In this document: piece after piece, positions 1 through 12,501 of the stretch
Layout: each line of letters starts with the position of its first letter
How positions within the stretch are numbered: position 1 is the first letter of the stretch
NCBI GenBank assembly: GCA_021186555.1
Contig: JAJKFL010000012.1
Coordinates: 16,131,711 to 16,195,710 of the forward strand
Origin: Reticulitermes speratus
Taxonomy: Eukaryota > Arthropoda > Insecta > Blattodea > Rhinotermitidae
Direction: 5' to 3'
Length of the DNA stretch: 64,000 nucleotides
Made by a program: the position numbers and the translations under genes
Notes under the pieces: generated by a model
Told to the model about the DNA's origin: nothing
The model's input: only the letters and a program-made list of their open reading frames with translations
Databases searched by the model: none

Positions 1-712
1 GCTGCTATAAAATGATAAGGTGCTAATGTTTGCAATACTTTAATTTCGAGGCGTTCACAGTTCACATTTTGACGACAATAACAACCAGCCAATTCACAAA
101 ACCAACTGCACTTCCGTGCCGCCTCATACAGCGATGCTTTCACAACGGCCACACATTTCAAATTCTGTTTACTGAAACGAAACTCTGGATCTGCATTTCT
201 GTTTAGAATTACAATGCAGAAATTTTAACGTAACACAAAACGTGTCATCATTATTTCAGCTGTTTTTGATCTAAAACTTCCGACACTTCATTACTAGATT
301 CCTATGTCACGGCGATACAATCTGATTTAGCAACATCGACACGCGATTGTTTATCATGAGGGTACTAAAATATGCTGCAAGTTGCATTAAATCAGATTAC
401 ATGCACTGATATCACGTGTTGATTGGTTCAAACTGATCACGGCGCAGTGCATGAGTGGGTGGGGGGATTTATTTCATGACCGACAACCGGATTGATTAAT
501 TTGTTTTAGTACGCAAATGGAACTAGCTAAACCTTCTACATTCCTAAACTGAAGCAATGAATTTCGAAAAAAACATTAAAGTCGATGATGATAATGATGA
601 TGATAAGTGTGAAAAAAAAGGGATATCCAACAGCAGCCCACAGTGGTGCCCGGAAATGGCCCCACTGTCCGGTAACTTCTGTCTATAATAATAACACTGA
701 AAAAAATTATAG
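1..712. other. Low-copy AT-rich DNA, no gene seen
   Basis: No gene or recognised repeat family is visible. The only simple structure is a short run of GAT/ATG trinucleotides near 583-606. Short open frames here overlap the SINE that follows and have no recognisable protein features. Confidence 0.5.
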
Positions 713-970
713 TTTTTTTTTCTATGGCTCGACAGCCTTATATGGGCCTGGGCCTCCTCGTTTCGTCGAGGCTTCACGATCACACTCAGACACACCACAG
801 TCGGTAGGACTCCTCTGGACGAGGGACCAGCTCGTCGCAGAGACCTCTACCTGACAACACACAACACTCACAAGAGACAGACATCCATGCCCTAGGCGGG
901 ATTCGAACCCACGATCCTAGTAAGCGAGCGGCCGAAGACCCACGCCTTAGACCGCACGGCCACTGGGATC
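713..970 (-). mobile_element. SINE family A, full-length copy
   Basis: This is a tRNA-headed SINE read on the minus strand. The head starts near 970 (GATCCCAGTGGCC), followed by a box A-like GGCCGTGCGGTCTAAGGCG and a box B-like GGATTCGAATCC around 895-910. The body carries the family landmarks ATGGATGTCTGTCTC, AGGTCTCTGCGACGAG and GTCCAGAGGAGTCC, and ends in an A-tail (T-run at 713-721 on the plus strand). An internal pol III promoter is expected from the tRNA-like head. It encodes no protein and would depend on a LINE reverse transcriptase. The same structure recurs at 16121, 18211, 23511, 28531, 31977, 34779 and 55322, which is the main evidence for a family. Confidence 0.85.
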
Positions 971-3214
971 AGCCAAAAATGTATAGTTACTTTGGTATAA
1001 TGCTGTAATTAGAAATTACACGTACCAGCGTACCAACTCTGGTACAACAGATATAATAATAAGTACAGCTAAAATCATATCAAAACTATTTCACAAGCAC
1101 CGCATCTAGATGACATCCCTGCCAAACACTCCGCTGCGAAACTGCACAAGACGGCCACTGTGGGCACAGAACGAATCTTGAGGAAATCTCTTCATGTCGT
1201 TTGAAATGTAATTTACACGAATCTCAAATTAAGTAACGCGCCTTTGTAGACAATATTTGACCCTCGCTAACGGACAGGACACCTTGTACTACAGTTTCAA
1301 TAATCATAATAAAGTGATGATGATGACAATAATAATTCAATTCAATGCAAGTCAATGGGTATGTATTAACGTGCAGACTTAACAGCACAAGTGCCAATTA
1401 CAAAGCCAGCACAAAAGCACAAATAGAATACAAAACAGTACAAAATACACAAGAAAAAACACTAAAGAAACAAAACAAATATGTAGTAAAACAAACAAAA
1501 GAAGTACTGAGGCAGAAATTCAATACCCTGACAGAAAATAGATGACTTGATTTAAAAACGTCGCAGTGACCGAATTACAGCATTGAATTCATGATTTACA
1601 TTAAAAACAAGTCATTAATCAAAACAGACCTACCATTGAATATACAAATATCACTACTGATGACATTAGCAGCGGAATAATAATAATAATAATAATAATA
1701 ACAGATGCGGCAAAACCAGAGAACAGGAATGTCATGCAAAAATCAGAAAACAGACTAAAACACAGGAGTTTACGTACAGAGATATAAAGAATGTGGAACA
1801 TGAAATGTATGATCATACCAACAACGATTGGTGCCATCAGAATAGTAACAAAAGTTTTAAAGAAGAATTTCGAAGCCGTAACACCAGGAACACGTTCAAC
1901 AGATTCACTACAAAAGACAGCTGTACTTGGAACATCACACATAATACGGAAAGTACTGCAGCTGAAACTTGAAGCCGTGAGCGGTGGGGATCGCCGTTGG
2001 TTCAACAAAGTACCAGGGAGAGAGAGTCTGTGACATTAGACAACGAATAGCAGTAGTAATGATGAATAATAATAATAAAGCAAAGCGAGACGAAAGATGT
2101 AGCCTGCAAAAAGCTGCTGAGTAAAAACAGCGTGCTTTTGCGAACACGGTGAGGCGCCTTCCAGCAACTTTAACAACGGCGACTTCCATAAGAGGCGAAG
2201 CAAGTTTTAAACTTTTCAAGCGGCGCCCTTTAGCGTCAAAGTCAGTTCCTTAATAATTTACTACTTACAACACTTTTAAGAGTGCAATTAATCTGCAACG
2301 TATACAAAGACTCAGTTCGTAGCTCACAGACCATTCAGCGTGCTTCCACAGGAGGATCAACCGGTTAATGCAGACATGCAAATAATCACGGTTTACACTG
2401 ACAATCATACGGAACACATACATAAACTGTGTGGGTATAATCCAGAGTTTTTTGTATTGAAACTAACGGTACATATACTAACCACTAGGCTTTGAATGGT
2501 TAACAGGATATACAGTTGTTTCTGCGCTTCATTATGCACCACGCCATAAGTACGTGAGCGGGAGTGTAGTTTTAGCTCCACGCATTCTTAACCCCGGCAC
2601 TGGAGGCAAGTTCTCAACTACAGGCCCCTCGTACATAACGGGAACAAAACTGTGTGAGCCCCAGGGCCCGGTGTGGGCGCTGTGGTGGAGAGAAATTTTT
2701 TCTTCTCCGGCCGGGAATTATACCCAGTTCTCCAGTCTTCGAGTCCGCACTCTAGACCCTACACCTCTGATCCTCAAACTCTTTTTGCTCACGGCACAGT
2801 ATTCCTTGCCGCCACAAATCGCGGCACACTGAACCTTTAACTGGGCAACACTACGGGACAGTCACAATGGGTTCTTCAAGTTCCTGGAGTCCTGAACACG
2901 TAGATCCGTTATTATTATTTGCGAATACTCTACGTACCGCATACTACGTACGTGCAAGTATAACTTATTTTAAACACATTAATTCTATTTTATCATAATA
3001 TAAAACATAATATCCATAATTCCGCGACCCACACAGCGAAACTAGCGCTACACCCATTGAAATCCACTGCCTTACACTGCATCAAAGCAAACTATAACAT
3101 AACCAAGTGCATATCTCCAATTTATTCGCAGTATTTCGGCAAACAGCACAAACTGGGTAGGCCTCTTCAAATAAAGGTTTAGCTTGATACATAGTTATGA
3201 AAATTTAACTCTCC
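971..3214. other. Low-copy DNA with a TAA microsatellite
   Basis: No supported gene. A (TAA)n microsatellite lies at about 1675-1701. Short open frames (up to 129 codons, minus strand 1619-2008) overlap this microsatellite and give low-complexity isoleucine runs, so they are not credible proteins. A block at 2560-2600 shares about 16 bases with 21115-21131, which may mark a shared diverged repeat. Confidence 0.5.
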
Positions 3215-3500
3215 TACCATGAATATCGACTGCGCTACAAGCCGGAAGGTCGTTGGTTCGATTCCCGAAGGTGTCATTGACATAATAATTTCGGTCGCAC
3301 TATGGCCCTGGGGTCGACTCAGCCTCCACCAGAAATCAGTACTAGGAATATTTCCTGGGGGGTAAAGGCGGCCGGTGCGTAGGGCTGACAACCTTACCAC
3401 CTTCATGTGCCGACTGTCTAGAAATCTGGGAGCCTCAACCTCCTGGAACCCTTACGTGCCTGTCCAGGCCTATAACGGGATTATTGCTTTACCTTTTACC
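3215..3500 (+). mobile_element. SINE family D copy
   Basis: A tRNA-like head with a decayed 5' end runs into TGCGCTACAAGCCGGAAGGT and a box B-like GGTTCGATTCCCG at about 3256. The body has the family D landmarks CACTATGGCCCTGGGGTCGA, GGAATATTTCCTGG, ACCACCTTCATGTGCCGA and CTGTCCAGGCCT, and ends TTGCTTTACCTTTTACC. Other copies lie at 13820, 19287, 36786 (minus) and 49687 (minus, truncated). Confidence 0.8.
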
Positions 3501-4907
3501 ACGAATATGGAAACAGCGGGTTTATCAGAAACATGGGCAGCGTCCTATCAGACGACACGGCGTCACATCCCAGAACTCCCTGTTTTCTCAATACTGACGG
3601 ATACCAAACCTCATGTGTGTGTGTCGTGTTGTGTTGCTTGCGTGTCGCCGAACGCTGTTGATCGCTCAAGTGGCCTGATCCATTAGCGCAGAGTAACTTC
3701 ACAGAGATGGATCTCAGGCTGAGCTTATCCTCTTGAGTTTCAGGGAAGGGAAAGGAAGGATTCCGGAAAGATCTTGCTACAAGTTGGATAGCTGCTCCAT
3801 TTACAAAGCACAGTCCATATATCTGGCTTGAGGAAGTACAGGAAGCAAACAACGCACAAGTAAAAACTGGGCAGCTAAAAGTCGCTTCTCTACATTTTGA
3901 AACATGAAACTACCGACATTTGCATTCATAATTGACGCGGTTAAATAATCAGGCATGACAGGCTATTTATCACAACGGTTGCACATTTTACTGAAGGTAT
4001 AAGTTGGCCACGGCCACTTTATACTTCAACCCCCCCGTTTTCACCATCCACGATCACCCTTCCGCGTTCAGTTCGACTCTACGCAAACCCAGCCTTGTGA
4101 GTGAGCAGGTTTATTAACCTTCAACACTGCGCAACTCACAAAAATTATGGCACATGCCACGTTAAAACACAGTACCCTTACCTTACAGGAACCTTAAAGC
4201 CCTGAAAGTCAATTTTCTCAGAAGCACCATTAACGATTTCAACCAAATTTCATCCACCCACTCATGTAGTTGTCGCCTTGACGTCACTAGGGGGTGGGGG
4301 CACTTGGTTGCCTCAATAAACCAGAGAGCGATGTCAACCTGAGCCTTGGTTCCCGGCAGGGTCAGCCTTGTTGGTATGGCCAACGGGCAGAGGTCAGACA
4401 GCGGCTATACTGAAACCGTAGGAATAAATCCCACGGATAGACGCCCCCAGCCCCCAACCCCCCGTCCATGCAACCCACTAGCTCTTACACTCGCCGCCAT
4501 ATTCCGCTGCTCACACGAATGCTGCTGGTACAGAAAATCTTCGCGTTTGTTGGCATAGACCAGAACGGACAGAGTGGATAACCTGGTAAGTTATTATGCC
4601 CCAGCTTTCGAACCATGGAACCTCAGTGGCCTTTGTGCACCATCATGTCCCTAGGCTTCCGACGTCAGACGTTGTAGGCCAGCAACGTGCTTGAATATTA
4701 ATAAATAAACGAATAAGTAAATACCTCAATTGGACACAATCTTCTGAAAAGCTAATAAACAGGTCCTCAGCTAGTCAAGACATTCCCACAACTTATGAAA
4801 AGCGAAGGGCCATTACCGGTTTTTTACGTTATTCATACCGTGCATATTCTTACAATTAATACATCAACTTATGCACTGGATACAGTGCATTCATAAACAG
4901 TATTAAA
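3501..4907. other. Low-copy DNA, no gene seen
   Basis: No convincing gene. Positions 3535-3580 contain ACGGCGTCACATCCC, a phrase also found at 54921-54936 inside a dispersed repeat, so part of this stretch is probably old repeat. Short open frames overlap SINE D or have no recognisable features. Confidence 0.4.
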
Positions 4908-4947
4908 CTCCTACATGTTTCGGCACCGAGGTGCCATCATCAGGGAG
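4908..4947 (-). ncRNA. Hammerhead ribozyme-like motif (Penelope-type), copy 1
   Basis: On the minus strand the order is stem I strand CTCC, core CTGATGA, one extra T, stem II GGCAC/GTGCC closed by a four-base loop, core GAA, then A-CATG-T that can pair with itself, an H17-like A, and the second stem I strand GGAG. Every invariant position of the hammerhead core (C3 U4 G5 A6 N7 G8 A9 and G12 A13 A14) is present. Stem III is reduced to self-complementary ACATGT. Hammerhead variants with diminished stem III are known from Penelope-like retroelements. The extra base after A9 is shared by all copies in this window. Self-cleavage is inferred, not shown. Confidence 0.6.
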
Positions 4948-5328
4948 TTATTCACTACAAAGTTGTACAAGTTCAACACGCCAATCTAGGTATTGTATCG
5001 CCCTTATTGGAACGATTAAAATATTAAAATTGCAGTTTTAAGCTTGTATCTTGGAAATGGCTTGCTCCCGGATGGTTTCAAACTCAAGACTTTTAAAACC
5101 AAGATCACCTCCACTTGAAAGAGTTGCCTGCGACAGTAACGTGCAGTACCGCAATGCATAAAAAGAACACATCTATTTGAATTTAAGTTAAACCAACTAA
5201 TGCACAACATTATTAATAGAGTAAGATGTTTCATATAGTATCACCGTGCATTTTTATGAATTAATAAATTTATAACCAACTTATACACAATTGAACCACT
5301 TTTATTGTAGCGTCTATATTATTATACG

Positions 5329-5368
5329 CCCCTACATATGTTTCGGACCTCAGTCCATCCTCAGGGGG
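5329..5368 (-). ncRNA. Hammerhead ribozyme-like motif, copy 2 (left arm of palindrome)
   Basis: Minus strand: stem I CCCC, core CTGAGGA, extra T, stem II GGAC-TGAG-GTCC, GAA, self-complementary ACATATGT, H17-like A, stem I GGGG. The stem I pairing is intact at four base pairs. N7 is G here, which the core tolerates as a variable position. Confidence 0.55.
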
Positions 5369-5398
5369 TCTCGTTCGTAAAAGCCTTTAACGAACGAG

Positions 5399-5440
5399 AC
5401 CCCCTGAGGATGGACTGAGGTCCGAAACATATGTATGGGC
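5399..5440 (+). ncRNA. Hammerhead ribozyme-like motif, copy 3 (right arm of palindrome)
   Basis: Plus-strand mirror of the motif at 5329-5368, with the same core CTGAGGA and stem II GGAC-TGAG-GTCC. The base following H17 is T instead of G (GTATGGGC), so the stem I pair nearest the core is lost. The two arms have begun to diverge at this functional position. Confidence 0.5.
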
Positions 5441-5526
5441 GTATAATAATATAGACGCTACAATAAAAGTGGTTCAATTGTGTATCAGTTGGTTATAAAT
5501 TTATTAAGAGTAAGATGTATTTGTAA

Positions 5527-5570
5527 CCCCTACATACGTTTCGGCAATCAAGTTGCCATCCTCAGCGGGC
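5527..5570 (-). ncRNA. Hammerhead ribozyme-like motif, copy 4
   Basis: Minus strand: core CTGAGGA, extra T, stem II GGCAA-CTTGA-TTGCC, GAAACGTATGTA, then GGGG. Stem II differs completely in sequence from copy 2 but keeps pairing. The first stem I pair is a mismatch (G next to C3), and three further C-G pairs remain. Confidence 0.5.
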
Positions 5571-7257
5571 GTTCATCAAAGAATCACAAGCAACTGTGGC
5601 ATCCAGAGACACACACATTTGACATTGAGTGTTTCCAATGAAGGTTTTCTACACGATAAACTTCCGTGCTCAGGGACACGATAAAAGGGACACCCCCTAT
5701 TGATGAGAAACCATACAGTTCCAAGTAAAATTAATGTCAACGCTGCTGTATTGAAAATGTGACACCGTGCAGTTTGGTAGCTAAACATCAACGTTTCGGA
5801 AGAATCTGCTGTCCTCCATCTTCTCTAGAGATATAGGCAGCAGAAAAACGAAGTGCAAAAGACAACAAGAGAAACAGAAAGGGCATGAAAAGTAGAAAGT
5901 AGTTTGTGGGGGGAATGACATGAGATAAATACCATACGTTTAAGGTCCCTATGGCGCTGAAAATCAATGTTATACACTCAGAATTTATGACACCGTTCAA
6001 TCTGGTAGATCACATAAATCGATACCCGTAACAGCTCAACTCACGGAACACAGCTCCCTTTCACATACGTTCGATGATCCGGAAGAAACAGAACTCTGTA
6101 CATTAGGCCTGCTAAACCTTCTATGTGGTGCGGAAATCCGGCAAATTTGGTGCGCACGTGGGCAACATGAACTTCAACACACAGAATGAAGAATGAATAC
6201 GCATACCTATAATCATATGTACAATTTTACTCTGTAATTGTTTAAACGCGATGTAAAATAAAAAAAATCTAACTATTGAGAAAAGGGATATTTTGTGAAA
6301 TAATGCAATTCAAAACCGTGGCTGGGGTTCGCATTCTCAGCACATTTTCACAAAATAAATTAGTAACGTAATTTATGTCTCCATAAATAAACAGCTCAAA
6401 AGTTATCAATACTTCTTCGGCGTTCTAGCTGGGCTTTGCCAGAAAAATGTTTCAAAGGCGCTTTCTCATTTCAAATGTCCCGCGAGCAGAATAACACTGT
6501 GTCGCAGGCAACATTTTGCCCGCGAGCTACGGGTTGAGCGCACCTGCTTTACATTATTCCTTCGTCTTCGTCTTCGTCTCTCGTCCGTTAGGCATTTCAA
6601 TTCCTTGCCATTTCTGCAGCCTATGTTATTAGTTTACTGAATGGCGCCTTTAGAGTCGAACACTTTACATGAGTTGAAGGGTGAGAGTCAATAGACTTCA
6701 CCGTCAATGAGTGGAATTGATTTGATGAGCATTCGTGGCCTCTTTAAGGCACCATCACACAATTTGTATGGAAATACTGAATAAAACCCCCAAAAAATCA
6801 GTAATCCTTTCAACAAGACCGATAAAACACATTCTTTTCTGGCGTTTTCACAACCAGAAGCAGCAATAATACGCCCATTGGATCAGACAAATCTGGGTGC
6901 CTGTGTCTGCGGCAGACAACTCGAGAATTACGGAATGGATTGTCATGAAATTTAATACAGTGAGGTATCACTAAAGTTGTTAATGCATTACAGTTTTTAT
7001 TTAATATCGGAAATTAATAACGCTACGTAGCTTCTGGCTTGCCTCAAAGCGCAATGGCTCATTCATTTATGAAGCCGCAGAAATGTTACGAACAAAACTT
7101 TGCACACAATATCACTCCGATAAGCGTCTTTTCATAAACCTTCTGTTTTAGAGACATACTCAAAGGAAATGTTAGTGGTGTGTCATTACAAACCCAGAAC
7201 TGCTAGACTGATACCGATACAATTTTATCTACATCCTTACACAAAACGACCCATAAT
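5571..7257. other. Low-copy DNA, no gene seen
   Basis: No supported gene. A phrase at 5790-5815 (AACGTTTCGGAAGAATCTGC) resembles the conserved edge of the dispersed repeat at 54850 and 62530, so an old foldback-type fragment may be present. The remainder is unassigned AT-rich sequence. Confidence 0.4.
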
Positions 7258-8055
7258 GTTACGCTATGCGTAACTTTCCTGTGCCAATAAGCACTCCAGA
7301 ACTGTCACGCTATGCGTAACTTTCCTTGTGCCAATAAGCACTCCAGAACTGTCACGCTGTGCGTATCTTTCCTTGTGCCAATAAACACTCCAGAACTGTT
7401 ACGCTGTGCGTATACTTTCCTTGTGCCAATAAGCACTCCAGAACTGTCACGCTATGCGTAACTTTCCCTGTGCCAATAAGCACTCCAGAACTGTCACGCT
7501 GTGCGTATCTTTCCTGTGCCAATAAAGCACTCCAGAACTGTTACGCTATGCGTATCTTTCCTTGTGCCAATAAGCACTCCAGAACTGTTACGCTGTGCGT
7601 ATCTTTCCTGTGCCAATAAGCACTCCAGAACTGTTACGCTGTGCGTATCTTTCCCTGTGCCAATAAGCACTCCAGAACTGTTACGCTGTGCGTATATTTC
7701 CCTGTGCCAATAAACACTCCAGAACTGTTACGCTGTGCGTATCTTTCCCTGTGCCAATAAACACTCCAGAACTGTTACGCTGTGCGTATCTTTCCTTGTG
7801 CCAATAAGCACTCCAGAACTGTTACGCTATGCGTATCTTTCCTTGTGCCAATAAGCACTCCAAAACTGTTACGCTATGCGTATCTTTCCCTGTCCAATAA
7901 GCACTCCAAACTGTTACGCTATGCTTATCTTTCCCTGTCCAATAAGCACTCCAGAACTGTTACGCTATGCTTATCTTTCCCTGTGCCAATAAGCACTCCA
8001 GAACTGTTACGCTATGCTTATCTTTCCCTGTACCAATAAGCACTCCAGAACTGTT
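7258..8055. repeat. Minisatellite, 47-bp unit, about 17 copies
   Basis: The unit reads GTTACGCTGTGCGTATCTTT followed by CC(C/T)TGTGCCAATAAGCACT and CCAGAACT. Copies differ by substitutions and one-base indels (such as CCTTGTG, CCCTGTG, CCTGTG, and loss of the G in TGTCC in later units). Units towards the 3' end share TATGCTTATC, suggesting local expansion of a variant. The open frames at 7359-8039 are products of the repeat, not genes. Confidence 0.95.
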
Positions 8056-8869
8056 CCGCTGTGCCATATTTCCTTATTCTGTTCAAATCACTCCTTTTGG
8101 CCTGCTGTAAGGGATCGCGTGCCAATGACGCTGAGATCTATCTTTCCGCGAAGACAGCGTACTGACAGGTAAAACTTTGTCGAACGTTCGAAGTTGAGAG
8201 ACGAACGTGCTCAGGCAGTCCTCCGAAGACAGGTAACTCTAATTCCGAAATCAACTCACTCTGTAAGCTTCAATGAACAAACCCAACAGCTCCTTAAACC
8301 AACTCGAAACCTAAGTAATACTGGCGACCACACATGCAAATACATTTACCGCGACATTTTAACATATATGTCGGCAGCATCAATCAAATGTTAAATACAC
8401 ACAAGTCTACAGCGTGGTATAAGCACATAAGTCTTACATCCATGAAGGCCACATGAGCTTCTGCTCGTCACTGCCTGAAAGAAAATACAAGCGACATTTG
8501 GGGTTCTCCCGGTCTTCTAATATTTGACACCTCATACTCTGGTAGAAATTTAGCGGCTACTCGGAGGAACTCGCTGCCTCCATCCTCGCGGTAGAATCTG
8601 GGATGAAAATATAAGGCAGCACATTCCACCGAAACGTCAGTAAATTTTTATCAAACTACACGGCGTCTCGTCCAACACGACAGTATTCTGCAATGCGCCA
8701 AATAGTAAAATGTTTGATTGAAACGTAAAAGCTGCACCACTCAGGAACTAGAGAGAGCAGCATAGCATACCAGGGCTATTTGCATTAATTTATTTATTTA
8801 CTGTTCATGTAGCGAGGTCAGCAGCTCAGACTGCAAGGCGTCAATTAACAGGATAGTGAAAAGAAAGTA
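8056..8869. other. Low-copy DNA with an old foldback-repeat fragment
   Basis: Most is unassigned. At 8626-8665 the phrase CCGAAACGTCAGTAAAT followed by TACACGGCGTCTCG resembles the arm of the perfect palindrome at 62477-62666, so a degenerate copy of that element edge is likely. No gene is seen. Confidence 0.45.
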
Positions 8870-9167
8870 CAGTGTTCCCTCGGTAATTCGGACCCCGGTA
8901 ATCCGGAGCACCGGGTGGTTCGGACAATTTTGGGCCAATTACAGCCCAGTATTTCCCATTTATATTATTACACCATTATTATTATTATTATTATTAATTA
9001 TTATTATTATACTCTTAGGTACAGTATTTCCGCTTTAAGGAGTTTTACTTTGGTACTGAGTGATGTTTTTTGTTACCCACACCACAAATCTCCCCTCAGT
9101 GGTACGGATTACCGGCTAATCCGGACCACCCCTCTCCCATACTGGCCGAAATACAGAGGCACCCCTG
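8870..9167. mobile_element. Pogo/Tigger-like MITE with TA flanks
   Basis: The left end CAGTGTTCCCTCGGTAATTC and the reverse complement of the right end CAGGGGTGCCTCTGTATTTC match at most positions. TA lies outside both ends (8868-8869 and 9168-9169). Inner sequence also repeats the phrase GGTAATCCGGA in both orientations. There is no transposase frame. TA target duplication and CAG termini are typical of the Tc1/mariner superfamily, pogo branch. An ATT microsatellite (8974-9010) lies inside. Confidence 0.6.
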
Positions 9168-10389
9168 TATGTAGAAACAACAGTCTTGGCCCAATTTGAG
9201 ACAATACCACGGAAAGCCGGACTGCAGCAACGAAGGAACACCCCTCATTATAGCCGGTTTCCAGCCTAATACTTGAAGAACAGTGCCCAAACACGAAACA
9301 GGTAAAATAAACACCCAACTGTTCCTATTCTCCGGTAACAAAATTAAATTTCAATGCTTTTTAAACTTAAATTATGTGAGGGCAGAAATCCAGCAGGTCC
9401 ATTCAAAACGTTCTACCTTAGTGCTAGAAATATCAGTCTCTATCAAAATTAAGCGCAGTAGCAGGACCTGCACACAGTATTATTCAGTACATAACTCAAT
9501 ATAATGTGGACTGCTGTCTAAATGAGCCGGAACCGTTCACACTGTACTCCAGACACTATTTATTCACGCCATTTTCGTCAAGCCTGTCTCACGGATGAGC
9601 TGTAACACATTTGATAAGAGCCGCTTGCTCACAATGACAGTGCTTTCAGCCTATCAAATGATTATGTAGCCTGTCAGGTGCCAACACAAGACTCTTCTCT
9701 TCTATTATTCCCTCCATCAAAGCATGGTCATGAGAAAAATAAACAGCTAACACAGCTGATACAACAGACAGAGGCAGCTGCCACCCTCTTTAATCACATC
9801 TATCCAAAATTCCTTTTAATCTTCACACTTTGGCCTTCTCTTCGATGTCCAAAATCACCCGTATCTTTGATGTTAACAAGAAATTTGAACGGATCCAATT
9901 ATCCTCAAACAAATAACTTTTCCTGCTTAGTTACTGGTTCTTCATGAATTTATGAGCCCTGAAAGCTTAATACGCTGGCTACAGGCTGCGAGCTCGGGTT
10001 CGATTCCCGGCAATGATCGACATTTTCTACTACACAATACCTTAACCCCCAAATAGAACAGCAGCTAAAATCACAGTCCTGCGTTTATAAACACGCACAA
10101 ATTTATTTCTCAGTTGGCGGCAAAAGACGACAGGCAGCAAGCCTATGCCAAACGGGAATCGTTCTTTACTTCGTCATGACAATAATACTGTCGTTACAGT
10201 CGTTTACAAGTTCCTGAACGCTTGTTACAATTTCAACTGTTTGTAGAACAGCTACGGCATGCGTTTTCCATAACAAATTTCATGTAAATTCATAAAAATA
10301 TTCGGGAATTGTGAGACCGAGAAAGGTCAGCAGATTACGTTTCATTTTTGGCATATCTGTGAAGAACGCCTCAGCGTTAAATCACTTTT
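9168..10389. other. Low-copy DNA with a tRNA-like fragment
   Basis: No gene seen. At 9953-10016 a box B-like GGGTTCGATTCCCGGC follows a weak tRNA-like stretch, so this is probably an isolated SINE head fragment. The rest is unassigned. Confidence 0.4.
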
Positions 10390-10634
10390 AATACGGCTGG
10401 ACGGTCCGGGGATCGAATCCATGTGGGGACGAGATTTTCCGCACCCGTCCAGACCGGCCCTGGGGCCCACCCAACCTCCTGTAAAATGGGTACCGGGTCT
10501 CTTTCCCGGGGTTAAAGCGGACGGGGCGTGGAGTTGATCACCCACCCTCATCTAGTGCCAGGGTTAACGAAATAGTAGAGCTATACCTCTACTCCCCCTC
10601 TGGGTCTTCATGGTCCGTTCTAAGGAGAACTTTA
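10390..10634 (+). mobile_element. SINE family E copy, 5' end damaged
   Basis: Starts within the tRNA-like head at GGCTGGACGGTCCGGGGATC, then box B-like GATCGAATCC. The body landmarks are GTCCAGACCGGCCCTGGGGC, GGGTACCGGGTC, AAAGCGGACGGGGCGTGG and GAGCTATACCTCTACTCCCC. It ends GAGAACTTTACAGG. Compare complete copies at 48676 and 59037. Confidence 0.8.
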
Positions 10635-12456
10635 CAGGATGAACAACAACAAATTGTATGCATGAAATTACACCCTATACAAGATCAGAGTAACAACATA
10701 CATTAATTTCTCTGACCTTTATTTCAATAACATCAGCTTTCATGAGATTCCAAACATTCATCCATCAATACGAAACCAGCGCCCATCGCTCATGCTAATT
10801 TCAGCGCTCCAACCCCCCACACGCCTTCATTAAAACCCCAATGGATAACATTTCTGTGAATTCAGCCTACAGAATGAAGCATGAGCAACAACACTCAACG
10901 TTTCCATAAACCAATTTCTAATGCATAAGTTGCACATCTTTACCAATTCTGTGTGCAGCCCAGAAGCAGCAACAAGAATTCAATTGACGTGAATTCTTCT
11001 CAGTAAGGCAGAATTTCACAGTATCGAGCATTAAAATTTTAAATACTAAACATCATCAAATTAATGTAAAAGAATCAACTTGCTGCCTCACAAAAAACAC
11101 GCTGCGTCTAAATTAACAAGACCAACTTGTCAATGGTGTATAGAAAATTATGAAAATTACATGAAAGGTGGGTACACACTTTATGTGGAAAACGCAAAGC
11201 TTTTAACTCTCAGAATACTGACATCTGCCAAACATCATGGGTTCACAAGTTTTTAAAAATCTAGGAGCAACTTCAAAATTCTAGGCGGCAGAAGATTAAC
11301 AAGAAGCAAGTTCCATCCTTGAGGACCCACAAAACAGGCACCTCCCTATAAAATTTAGTCACCCCGGGGACCTGGCGCACGGTATTTGTGCACTCCTGGT
11401 CTAAATTATGTAAAACCATTTCTGTTCCTGGTTCAGAAAAAACACAGTCCAGTCCGTACTCAATACAAAAACAAAACAGTTAATTCTGTTTAGGGCAATA
11501 ATCCCTATTTATTGTAAGGATCATAATGCCGATGGAGAGATCGCTGTTTCTGCATGTCACACGTGGTGGAACATATAAAAACCACTGTCTTTCTAAACGT
11601 TAACTGAATTCAACAACAAAGTACACGGCTCCATACATCAACAATACAGAATCAGTTTTTATGAATTAGAAAATATTTAGCTGGTCAAAAAATTTCTTTT
11701 TTTACGGAAACTAAACGTTCGTCAGAGTCATCGTAAAAACATCATCTGATCCTATCGCGAACTAGTTCCATTTAGTTTGTAACTTCACATCCCAATTCTC
11801 TAGCGATCACTTTAACACTTTATTCCATCTATTCCCATTGCCATTCATCTCAGATTTTCAGGTTAGAACTGTGTATGTGCATACCTGGCTTCGCCTTACG
11901 TGCTACATGCACGGCAATCCTATCCTAATCTAAAAACCCCAAGAACATACACATAACCCCACAACGAAGCCTCTAATTACACGATACTGTAGTCTGCCAC
12001 CCACAGCACTGTGACCTCAAACACCTCAAGGCATGTTCTTACATTCGGTGCACATCTCAGCCTTCAGGCAGAAAACAGTAGGTAGAATTAGTTTTATATA
12101 AGCGAACAGTCAGACTTTTATACGAGCAGAAATTATACAGGATTCTCAATTAATAGAAGGCAGAATTTCGCCTTGTTTACTAAACATAACAGAATTTCAG
12201 CGTACGAATTAGAATTTAAAAAACAATTCATCTAAATGGTACATTCAAATTACGCGGTTGTCAGCTAAGTAAGGATAATAAAAAACAGAACATGCTCATA
12301 ACATCATCCCCTAAATGTAGCATTGTTTTTAATCACTAGTAATTTCCGTCATTTTTAAATCCCACCAACATAACACACTTCGTCTAGGACTGGTAAAAGT
12401 CCATTAATTACATGACAATTACATTCTACGGTTTCCATTATTTTGTGCAAATGGTG

Positions 12457-12501
<45 letters not shown>

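Larger units (their letters stand above)
5263..5505. repeat. Near-perfect palindrome carrying two ribozyme motifs
   Basis: Arms at about 5263-5380 and 5386-5505 are reverse complements with only a few differences (such as CTTA/CTGA and one base next to stem I), separated by about 5 bases. Each arm carries one hammerhead-like motif, so the motifs face in opposite directions. The flanks repeat as GAGTAAGATGT (5218-5228 and 5508-5518), which could be a target-site duplication. This fits a recent insertion of an inverted-dimer, Penelope-like terminus. Confidence 0.7.

Noticed and set aside
7359..8039. Short repeated frames with Cys-Ala-Asn-Lys
   Set aside because: Translations of the 47-bp array with frameshifting indels between units.
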